Shown here one piece after another: positions 1-5,525 of a DNA stretch of 6,590 nucleotides. The notes below the pieces were generated by a model. It worked only from the letters and a program-made list of their open reading frames with translations, had not been told where the DNA came from and did not search any database. Location: the NCBI GenBank assembly GCA_003564735.1, contig PXEK01000218.1, positions 1 through 6,590 of the forward strand. The letters run 5' to 3'. Origin of the DNA: Cryomorphaceae bacterium (GTDB lineage Bacteria > Bacteroidota > Bacteroidia > Flavobacteriales_G > Salibacteraceae). Position 1 is the stretch's first letter. Every line of letters begins with the position of its first letter. Position numbers and translations under genes: made by a program.

Positions 1-84
1 AAGCGGGTGATTGATGATGTGTTCCGCGTGGCGCTCGGCAATATAACCGCACCCCACAATGCCAAACTTTATAACGTTGCTCAT
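1..84 (-). CDS. Gfo/Idh/MocA-family oxidoreductase, N-terminal fragment (cut by window edge)
   Basis: Only the first 28 codons are in the window; the gene continues leftwards out of it. The start ATG is at 84-82. The peptide begins with a beta strand and a dinucleotide-binding turn, IKFGIVGCGYIAERHA at residues 5-20, where G11-x-G13 starts the Rossmann fold. The RHA after the turn is also present in the neighbouring gene, which reads IKFAVIGLGHIGRRHA, so the two are paralogous or at least of one family. The start codon overlaps the stop of the upstream gene (ATGA at 84-81), pointing to one transcript and translational coupling. By family this would be an NAD(P)-dependent sugar or sugar-nucleotide dehydrogenase in the cytoplasm. 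The substrate and the catalytic lysine region are not visible. Family call fairly sure, function unknown. Confidence 0.8.
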   Translation of the reverse strand, partial: MSNVIKFGIVGCGYIAERHAEHIINHPL

Positions 85-1115
85 TTTTTTTCTTTGAGGC
101 TTTTTAAATCTCTGCTCTCGTAAATTCGCTCTATAATTTCCACCACTTTGAGGCCTTCGAGTGCATTGGCCGTAATGGTATCTTTACCGTTTAGGGTGTT
201 CACCACATTTTCAATAACGTAATGGTGGTTGGCTGCCGAGCCTTTGAAAGGGCCGTAATCGTTGGGCGGATTTGTGGCTTCGAGCTCGGGCTGTTCGTAA
301 TCTTCAACGTGGCAATATTCAATTTCATTCATGTATTGCCCGCCAATTTTTATACTGCCCTTTGAACCCACCACGGTAATGGAGCTCTCCATATTTTTAT
401 CCCACACGGCAGTAGAAAAATTGATGCAACCCAATCCGCCGTTTACAAATTCGAAATTCACCAGGCCCGAGTCTTCAAAATCGGTAGAATTACCGTGTGT
501 AAAATCGGCAAATGTTGATTTGATATTTTTGATGTCACCAAAAACCCAGTACATGATGTCGATAAAATGGCTAAACTGAGTAAACAACGTACCGCCGTCA
601 TTGCTTAAATTGCCCTTCCAACCGCCGGGTTTGTAATAGCGATCGTCACGATTCCAATAACAGTTGATTTGCACCATGTGAATGTTGCCTAATCTCTTTT
701 TTGATACCATTTCTTTGAGCCATTTGGAGGGCGGGCTGTAGCGGTTTTGCTTCACCACAAAAACCTGTTTTGATACTTGCAGCGCTTTAAAAATCAAGCT
801 TTCGCACTTGGCCTTGCTCAGCCCCATCGGCTTTTCTATCACTACATGCGTACCTAACTCTAAACATTGAGCGGCATAACTTGAGTGTGTACCGTTTGGG
901 GTACAAATGTTGACCACATCGGGGCGCGTTTCTTTAATGAGTTGAGCAACATCGGTAAAAAACGGGGTATTTTTGGGGTATAACTCGTGCTTGGTAACCT
1001 CATTATCCACATCCATAACGCCTACAAGTTCAGATTCCTCGTATTCGTTAATAATGGTGGCATGTCGCCTGCCAATGTGTCCCAGACCAATTACGGCAAA
1101 TTTTATTTTATTCAT
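81..1115 (-). CDS. Gfo/Idh/MocA-family oxidoreductase, WlbA/WbpB-like sugar-nucleotide dehydrogenase
   Basis: Complete gene of 344 codons plus stop. The ATG at 1115-1113 is preferred; a TTG one codon upstream is in frame but has no support. Residue numbers here count from the ATG. An N-terminal Rossmann fold begins with AVIGLGHIGRRHA (GLGHIG about 10-15). NICTPNGTH (about 69-77) and the EKP motif (94-96, lysine 95) follow; this lysine is the usual catalytic/NAD-contact lysine of the family. The C-terminal alpha/beta domain has YWNRDDRYY, GGWKGN and GGTLFTQFSHFID, whose His183 matches the family's catalytic histidine. The position usually held by Asp (Asn in some WlbA proteins) is Thr179. The combination of QNRY, YWNRDDRYY and WKGN before the GG resembles WlbA/WbpB enzymes, which oxidise the 3-position of UDP-N-acetylglucosaminuronate with NAD+ in surface-polysaccharide synthesis. 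That substrate is an inference. A second oxidoreductase follows with an ATGA overlap. No Shine-Dalgarno sequence; a Bacteroidota-type promoter box lies 24 nt before the start. Confidence 0.93.
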   Translation of the reverse strand: MNKIKFAVIGLGHIGRRHATIINEYEESELVGVMDVDNEVTKHELYPKNTPFFTDVAQLIKETRPDVVNICTPNGTHSSYAAQCLELGTHVVIEKPMGLSKAKCESLIFKALQVSKQVFVVKQNRYSPPSKWLKEMVSKKRLGNIHMVQINCYWNRDDRYYKPGGWKGNLSNDGGTLFTQFSHFIDIMYWVFGDIKNIKSTFADFTHGNSTDFEDSGLVNFEFVNGGLGCINFSTAVWDKNMESSITVVGSKGSIKIGGQYMNEIEYCHVEDYEQPELEATNPPNDYGPFKGSAANHHYVIENVVNTLNGKDTITANALEGLKVVEIIERIYESRDLKSLKEKK

Positions 1116-1139
1116 CAAAAAGGAGTTGCATTAAACGTG

Positions 1140-1147
1140 CAAAAGTA
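1140..1147 (-). promoter_or_regulatory. Bacteroidota -7 promoter box for the oxidoreductase pair
   Basis: On the minus strand this reads TACTTTTG followed by C, a perfect match to TAnnTTTG. It ends 24 nt before the ATG at 1115, giving an inferred leader of roughly 15-20 nt. I found no convincing TTG/TTTG -33 element at the usual spacing, so the call rests on the -7 box, its position and its orientation. Confidence 0.5.
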
Positions 1148-1168
1148 AGCATACTTTATTTGTTGCTT

Positions 1169-1283
1169 TTGGTCAGAGCCGCCAACAATCATCACCCCCC
1201 GATTATTCGTGGTCCACCCCCGCTGTTCATCTTAAACTTGAGCGGGGTGGTTGTGCCGTGCAGATGGTTAGGGCTCTGACCAA
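1169..1283. repeat. Nested palindromic element between divergent promoters (possible MITE/REP-like repeat)
   Basis: The outer arms TTGGTCAGAGCC (1169-1180) and GGCTCTGACCAA (1272-1283) are perfect 12-bp inverted repeats. Inside lies a second inverted repeat, CCACCCCCGCT (1214-1224) and AGCGGGGTGG (1241-1250), complementary apart from one extra C, with a 16-nt loop. The stretches between the two arm pairs also pair partly: CAACAATCATCAC after the left arm against GTGCAGATGGTTAG before the right arm. The whole could therefore fold as one long interrupted hairpin or cruciform. It lies upstream of the promoter boxes on both sides, so it should not be in either mRNA leader, and both neighbouring genes start here rather than end, which argues against a terminator. 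No target-site duplication is evident at the ends, no ORF lies inside, and no second copy is in the window. A dispersed repeat, a bidirectional operator or a small RNA all remain possible. Confidence 0.6.
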
Positions 1284-1358
1284 TAAAATGATAATCAAAC
1301 GAATGACAGTATTTTGTTTTACCGAGAATTGCATATTCACACATCAGTAAATTACCGT

Positions 1359-1366
1359 TAACTTTG
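1359..1366 (+). promoter_or_regulatory. Bacteroidota -7 promoter box for purF
   Basis: TAACTTTG followed by C is a perfect TAnnTTTG match ending 18 nt before the purF ATG, so the inferred leader is only about a dozen bases. The nearest upstream TTG (1329-1331) is 27 nt away, longer than typical spacing, so no -33 element is assigned. Confidence 0.55.
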
Positions 1367-1384
1367 CGCACATATTCGATTTAG

Positions 1385-3283
1385 ATGAGCGACGCGATTA
1401 AACACGAATGCGGAATTGCATTTTTACGACTTTTAAAGCCGTTGAGTTATTACGAGGCCAAATACGGCACTGCCTTGTACGGCATAAACAAGTTACACCT
1501 GCTTATGGAAAAGCAACACAACCGCGGGCAAGACGGTGTAGGTGTAGCCAATATTAAATTAGACGTTCCGCCCGGGAACAGATACATTTCGAGATATCGC
1601 TCGGTTAGCGGTAAGCCTATTCAAGATACGTTTGATTACATAAACAAGCGATTTAAAGATTTACATGAAAAAGACCCCTCAAAACTGCACGATGCAGAAT
1701 GGCTGAAGGAAAACATGGCCTTTATGGGAGAGTTGTTTTTGGGGCATTTGCGCTACGGCACTTACGGTAAAAACAGTGTTGAGTCTTGCCATCCGTTTTT
1801 GCGTCAAAACAACTGGAAAACACGAAATTTAGTGGTGGCCGGTAATTTTAATCTCACCAATGTTGATGAGCTTTTTGATTTTATGGTTTCCATAGGTCAG
1901 CACCCCAAGGAAAAGGCAGATACGGTTACGGTAATGGAAAAAATTGGTCACTTTTTAGATGTTCAAAATCAAGAACTCTATGACCACTACCGCAGTTTGG
2001 GCTACTCAAGGGTGGAAATTTCATCATTGATTGCCAAAAATTTAGACCCTGTTGAAATACTAAAAAATGCCTCTGAAGATTGGGATGGCGGCTATGTAAT
2101 GGCGGGGCTTTTTGGTCACGGAGATGCATTTGTGCTGCGCGATCCCAACGGCATTAGGCCGGCATATTATTATGTGGATGATGAAGTGGCGGTTGTGGCA
2201 AGTGAAAGGCCCGTGATTCAAACGGCATTTAATTTACCCGTTGACGCGGTTCACGAATTGGAACCCGGCAAGGCTTTTATCGTGAAAGCTAACGGCAACA
2301 TATCTCGTGAAAGGGTTTTGCCTGAGAAAGAAAAGTTATCTTGCTCATTTGAACGCATTTACTTTAGTAGGGGCAGTGATAGCGACATCTACAATGAACG
2401 TTTGCAATTGGGTAGGGAGGTAGCGCCCAAGGTGTTTAAAGCCGTGAATAATGACTTGGAAAATACGGTATTCAGTTTTATTCCCAACACGGCTGAGTTG
2501 TCGTTTTACGGACTCATGAAATCGGCACATCAGTTGATGAACAGGCACAAGATTGACCTACTCAAACAAATGGGGCCGCAAGCCTCTGAGGAGGAGGTGG
2601 AAGCTGTGTTGAATCGAAATCCCCGAGCCGAAAAAATTGCCATTAAGGACGCTAAAATGCGAACCTTTATTACGCAAGATGATGAAAGAGATGATTTGGT
2701 GGCTCACGTTTATGACGTTACGTACGGCGTGGTAAAACCCACCGATACGTTAGTCATGATTGATGACTCGATAGTGAGGGGAACCACGTTAAAGCAAAGT
2801 ATTCTTCGTATTTTAGACCGGTTGAATCCGAAAAAAATCATTATCGTTTCATCGGCGCCGCAAATTCGGTATCCTGATTGCTACGGTATTGATATGGCCA
2901 AAATGGGCGACTTTATTGCTTTTAGGGCTGCGGTTGAGCTATTGAAAGACAACAATAAAGAAAAGTTGTTGCGCGATGTATATCAATTGTGTGAAGCACA
3001 ACAAAATGCCCCTAAAGAGGAGGTGGTGAATCACGTAAAAAAGGTTTACGAACCGTTTACCGGTGATGAAATTTCAGCCAAAATTGCCGAGTTGCTCACT
3101 CCGCACGGAATGAAGGCCGAGGTTGAAATCATTTATCAAAGCGCCAAAGGACTCAAAAATGCGTGTCCGGGTCATCGGGGCGATTGGTATTTTACCGGCA
3201 ATTATCCCACCCCGGGCGGGAATAAGGTGGTAAACCGCGCTTTTATGAATTATATGGAGGGGAAAGACGAAAGGGCTTATTAA
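1385..3283 (+). CDS. purF: Amidophosphoribosyltransferase, long Bacteroidota form (glutamine PRPP amidotransferase)
   Basis: Catalyses the first committed step of de novo purine synthesis: ammonia from glutamine replaces the pyrophosphate of PRPP, giving 5-phosphoribosylamine. The 632 residues have the PurF domain order. A class II glutamine amidotransferase domain comes first: nucleophile Cys9 in HECGI after an eight-residue leader probably removed, HNRGQDG at 45-51, GHLRYGT at 120-126, GNFNLTN at 153-159, Asp179, and RDPNGIRP at 252-259. The phosphoribosyltransferase domain follows: CSFERIYFSRG at 320-330, MRTFI at 425-429, PRPP loop MIDDSIVRGTT at 458-468, YGIDM at 500-504. The C-terminal FTGNYPTP (603-610) matches the end of standard PurF. 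It is about 130-160 residues longer than the E. coli or B. subtilis enzyme, with extra sequence around 60-115, 180-230 and 385-420. Phe155 sits where the oxyanion-hole Gly is expected, and PNTAE (367-371) replaces the usual PDSG. Phylum members often carry a second, standard-length PurF, so this copy may be specialised. Monocistronic-looking, with its own promoter box. Confidence 0.93.
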   Translation: MSDAIKHECGIAFLRLLKPLSYYEAKYGTALYGINKLHLLMEKQHNRGQDGVGVANIKLDVPPGNRYISRYRSVSGKPIQDTFDYINKRFKDLHEKDPSKLHDAEWLKENMAFMGELFLGHLRYGTYGKNSVESCHPFLRQNNWKTRNLVVAGNFNLTNVDELFDFMVSIGQHPKEKADTVTVMEKIGHFLDVQNQELYDHYRSLGYSRVEISSLIAKNLDPVEILKNASEDWDGGYVMAGLFGHGDAFVLRDPNGIRPAYYYVDDEVAVVASERPVIQTAFNLPVDAVHELEPGKAFIVKANGNISRERVLPEKEKLSCSFERIYFSRGSDSDIYNERLQLGREVAPKVFKAVNNDLENTVFSFIPNTAELSFYGLMKSAHQLMNRHKIDLLKQMGPQASEEEVEAVLNRNPRAEKIAIKDAKMRTFITQDDERDDLVAHVYDVTYGVVKPTDTLVMIDDSIVRGTTLKQSILRILDRLNPKKIIIVSSAPQIRYPDCYGIDMAKMGDFIAFRAAVELLKDNNKEKLLRDVYQLCEAQQNAPKEEVVNHVKKVYEPFTGDEISAKIAELLTPHGMKAEVEIIYQSAKGLKNACPGHRGDWYFTGNYPTPGGNKVVNRAFMNYMEGKDERAY

Positions 3284-3303
3284 AATTTGGGGACAAAAAT
3301 GAG

Positions 3304-3311
3304 TAAGTTTG
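3304..3311 (+). promoter_or_regulatory. Bacteroidota -7 promoter box for thyA
   Basis: TAAGTTTG is a perfect TAnnTTTG match in the 56-nt gap after purF, ending 28 nt before the thyA ATG. A TTTG at 3286-3289 is only 14 nt upstream, short for a -33 element. The box overlaps the left arm of a small inverted repeat, GAGTAA (3301-3306) and TTACTC (3319-3324). thyA could also be read through from purF, since no terminator is seen. Confidence 0.5.
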
Positions 3312-3339
3312 TCGCTCGTTACTCGTTAATGAACAACTC

Positions 3340-4245
3340 ATGAAGCAATATCACGATTTAATCAGGCACATAGTGGAGCACGGCACGCGCCGCGATGATC
3401 GCACCGGCGTGGGTACGATTTCGTGCTTCGGCTACCAAATGCGATTCGACTTACAAGAGGGTTTTCCGCTGGTAACCACCAAAAAAACGCATTTAAAATC
3501 GGTGATTCACGAGTTGTTGTGGTTTGTTAAGGGTGATACCAACATTCGTTACTTGGTGCGCAACGGCGTGAATATTTGGAACGAGTGGCCTTTTACCAAA
3601 TACCTTAAGGAACAAGGTCTCAGTGAAGATTTCCCCCGTTACAGCACGCAGTGGAAAGCCAAAATGAAAGAGTTTATTCAAGATATTGCCGAGGATTATG
3701 AATTCGCACAGCAGTACGGTGAGTTGGGACCGGTTTACGGGAAGCAATGGCGCGACTTTAACGGGTTTGATCAAATGGAATGGCTGGTAAATGAAATTAA
3801 AAATAACCCCAACTCGCGCAGGCTTATAGTGAGTGCGTGGAATGCTTCTGAAATTACCGAAATGGCTAAGGCAGGTTTGCCGCCTTGCCATACGATGTTT
3901 CAGTTTTATGTGAATGACAATAAACTAAGTTGTCAACTTTACCAGCGCAGCGCCGATACCTTTTTGGGCGTTCCGTTTAACATTGCCTCTTACGCTTTAC
4001 TTACCATGATGATTGCTCAAGTTTGCGGTTTGCAACCGGGAGAATTTGTTCACACTTTTGGCGATGTTCATTTGTATTCCAATCATCTCAAACAAGCCGA
4101 TGAGCTTTTAAAAAGAGAGCCCAAACCACTGCCGAAAATGAAATTAAATCCCGAGGTGAATAACCTGTTTCAATTTAAATTTGAAGATTTCACTTTGGAA
4201 AATTACAATCCGCACCCGGCCATTAAGGCGCAAGTCGCGGTGTAA
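3340..4245 (+). CDS. thyA: Thymidylate synthase
   Basis: Converts dUMP to dTMP using 5,10-methylenetetrahydrofolate as both methyl donor and reductant, releasing dihydrofolate; a cytoplasmic homodimer in the family. All key residues are present: Arg21 in the phosphate-contact segment RRDDRTG, Glu58 in [12 protein letters not shown], Tyr133 in GPVYGKQW, the Arg160-Arg161 pair, nucleophile Cys183 in [11 protein letters not shown], Arg203/Ser204/Asp206 in [20 protein letters not shown], Asn214, and His244/Tyr246 in DVHLYSNH. At 301 residues it is longer than the 264-residue E. coli enzyme because of an insertion of about 39 residues after Trp83 (roughly 84-122). A similar insertion is known in the Lactobacillus casei type. 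The C-terminus IKAQVAV matches the family's closing segment. No Shine-Dalgarno sequence; the four-codon ORF ATGAACAACTCATGA (3329-3343) ends in an ATGA overlap with the start. folA lies one gene downstream and regenerates tetrahydrofolate from the product. Confidence 0.98.
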   Translation: MKQYHDLIRHIVEHGTRRDDRTGVGTISCFGYQMRFDLQEGFPLVTTKKTHLKSVIHELLWFVKGDTNIRYLVRNGVNIWNEWPFTKYLKEQGLSEDFPRYSTQWKAKMKEFIQDIAEDYEFAQQYGELGPVYGKQWRDFNGFDQMEWLVNEIKNNPNSRRLIVSAWNASEITEMAKAGLPPCHTMFQFYVNDNKLSCQLYQRSADTFLGVPFNIASYALLTMMIAQVCGLQPGEFVHTFGDVHLYSNHLKQADELLKREPKPLPKMKLNPEVNNLFQFKFEDFTLENYNPHPAIKAQVAV

Positions 4246-4255
4246 TTCGGCTTTT

Positions 4256-4263
4256 TCAGTTTG
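4256..4263 (+). promoter_or_regulatory. Weak candidate -7 box before the NAD(P)-binding protein gene
   Basis: TCAGTTTG differs from TAnnTTTG at one base and lies 27 nt before the ATG at 4291, in the 45-nt gap after thyA. It is much weaker than the other boxes. Read-through from thyA is the simpler reading. Confidence 0.2.
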
Positions 4264-4290
4264 GGGTTGTCCTCACAAAATGAAAGTAAA

Positions 4291-4947
4291 ATGAGCAAAA
4301 AGGCTGTAGTTGCGGGTGCGAGCGGATTGGTGGGAAACGAGTTGCTAAAGGTGTTAAGCGCCGGGAAAGAATATGCTGAAATAGCTGCCTTAAACCGTAA
4401 GGAAGTAAAATACGATTTACCGGCGGTATCCAATAAAGTTGTGGATTTTGATCGTATAGACGAGGCGGACCTTACAGGCGTTGACGTGGTTTTTTGCGGC
4501 TTGGGTACAACCATGAAAAAGGCAGGCTCTAAAGAGGCGTTTAAAAAAGTAGATTATGAGTATGTGGTGGAGTTGGCTCGCCGGGCACACGCGTGCAAAG
4601 TGAAAACTTTTGTGGTGGTAAGCGCTGATGGTGCCAATGCAGATTCTGCTTTTTTCTACTTGCGTGTGAAAGGTGAAACTGAAGAAGCATTAAAAGCCAT
4701 TGGTTTTGAGCGGCTCATTATCGTTCATCCATCATTGATTTACGGCGATAGAAAAGAAAACCGAACGGGTGAGAAATTCGCTTTTGCAGTGTTGTCATTC
4801 CTCAAGCCTATTTTAATAGGTAAATTGCGAAAGATGATTCCCGTTCACGCCGCCCAAATTGCGCGTGCATGTGCTCACTTTGCTACTGAAAAAACCTCCG
4901 GAGTTCATTTTGTTAAACCAACAGATATTCACCCTTTCGAAATATGA
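4291..4947 (+). CDS. NAD(P)-binding atypical short-chain dehydrogenase-like protein, TIP30/HTATIP2-like
   Basis: A 218-residue single-domain Rossmann protein. It opens with KKAVVAGASGLVG, where G9-x-x-G12-x-x-G15 is the extended/atypical SDR dinucleotide-binding turn. DVVFCGLGTTMKKAGS at 65-80 and KVDYEYVVELARRAH at 86-100 are typical of the HTATIP2 (TIP30/CC3)-like group. FVVVSADGAN (107-116) and YLRVKGETE (Tyr123, Lys127) give an SDR-like Ser111/Tyr123/Lys127 set, and HPSLIYGDR follows at 146-154. No signal peptide or membrane segment is obvious, so it is probably cytoplasmic. The ATG at 4291 is chosen because the Rossmann strand starts directly after it; an in-frame TTG at 4261 would add ten residues of no family character. 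The four-codon ORF ATGAAAGTAAAATGA (4280-4294) overlaps this start, and the gene's own TGA overlaps the folA ATG. Substrate unknown. Its position between thyA and folA suggests co-expression with folate metabolism but does not prove a folate role. Confidence 0.85.
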   Translation: MSKKAVVAGASGLVGNELLKVLSAGKEYAEIAALNRKEVKYDLPAVSNKVVDFDRIDEADLTGVDVVFCGLGTTMKKAGSKEAFKKVDYEYVVELARRAHACKVKTFVVVSADGANADSAFFYLRVKGETEEALKAIGFERLIIVHPSLIYGDRKENRTGEKFAFAVLSFLKPILIGKLRKMIPVHAAQIARACAHFATEKTSGVHFVKPTDIHPFEI

Positions 4948-5465
4948 AAAATTATTGCATCTCACTCATTGTAGCGGTTTCTGAAAATTATGTCATTGGT
5001 AAAAACAACGATTTATGTTGGTACCTGCCTAAAGATTTGAAATACTTCAAGGAAACCACTGCCGGCCATACCGTAATCATGGGACGTAAAAATTGGGAAA
5101 GCATTCCAGAAAAATACCGACCCTTAAAAGACAGACTCAATATTGTTTTGACAAAAAACAAAAATTTTAAACTCTCTGATGCCAAGGTAGCTCAATCATT
5201 AGAGGAAGCGCTTGAACTTGCCGTTAAATCGGGGGATCCTGAGCCTTTCATCATTGGCGGCGGTAAGGTATATCGTGAAGCACTAAAGAAAGACTTGGTA
5301 GATAAGATGTATGTGACCCGCGTAAAATCAGAGGTTGAGGGAGATACTTTTTTTCCTGAAATTGATGAAAATAAGTGGGTGTTGACGCAAAAAACAGATG
5401 TTGAAAAAGATCACCGGCACGAGTTTGACTTCAGTTTTTGTGTTTACGAAAAAGTGCGTGACTAA
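4944..5465 (+). CDS. folA: Dihydrofolate reductase
   Basis: Reduces dihydrofolate to tetrahydrofolate with NADPH in the cytoplasm, closing the cycle opened by thymidylate synthase. The 173 residues are near the normal family size (159 in E. coli). Motifs run in the expected order: SLIVAVSENYVIGKNNDLCW at 7-26, LPKDLKYFKETT with substrate-binding acid Asp31, VIMGRKNWESIP (44-55) for NADPH binding, RPLKDRLNIVLT, FIIGGGKVY (102-110), MYVTRV with Thr125, and EGDTFFPEID (132-141). Compared with E. coli, Cys25 replaces Pro21 of the PW pair and Asn50 replaces Thr46; both lie in the active site. Substitution at the Pro21 position is linked to trimethoprim resistance in E. coli, so altered inhibitor sensitivity is conceivable but unproven. 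The start overlaps the preceding stop in ATGA (4944-4947), with no Shine-Dalgarno sequence, so translation is probably coupled to the upstream gene. Confidence 0.97.
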   Translation: MKNYCISLIVAVSENYVIGKNNDLCWYLPKDLKYFKETTAGHTVIMGRKNWESIPEKYRPLKDRLNIVLTKNKNFKLSDAKVAQSLEEALELAVKSGDPEPFIIGGGKVYREALKKDLVDKMYVTRVKSEVEGDTFFPEIDENKWVLTQKTDVEKDHRHEFDFSFCVYEKVRD

Positions 5466-5509
5466 CGCAAGAGGTGACTTTCATCACACGAGAATTCACT
5501 AAACCAAGG

Positions 5510-5517
5510 TATTTTTG
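5510..5517 (+). promoter_or_regulatory. Bacteroidota -7 promoter box for the MFS transporter gene
   Basis: TATTTTTG followed by C is a perfect TAnnTTTG match ending 8 nt before the first ATG (5526) or 11 nt before the second (5529). With the usual short distance from box to transcript start, the mRNA would begin almost at the start codon. No -33 element is evident. Confidence 0.5.
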
Positions 5518-5525
5518 CGGCACCA

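Noticed and set aside
331..579. An 82-codon plus-strand frame opposite the oxidoreductase gene
   Set aside because: It is antisense to conserved Gfo/Idh/MocA sequence and its product has no recognisable features.
1196..1250. C-runs (G-runs on the minus strand) as a possible G-quadruplex
   Set aside because: Only two long G-runs occur on one strand, not the four tracts needed. The other G-run is on the opposite strand and pairs as the hairpin stem.
1169..1283. The intergenic palindrome as a transcription terminator
   Set aside because: Both flanking genes start here and point away from it, there is no U-tract after the GC stem, and it lies upstream of both promoter boxes.
3493..3891. A 132-codon antisense frame inside thyA, and similar antisense frames at 1926-2129, 2345-2548, 4203-4514, 4988-5185 and 5462-5698
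   Set aside because: Each lies opposite a well-supported gene whose catalytic motifs are intact. Their products show no family features, so they are coding-strand shadows.
4261..4290. TTG at 4261 as the start of the NAD(P)-binding protein
   Set aside because: The extra ten residues lack family character, and the Rossmann strand begins directly after the ATG at 4291.
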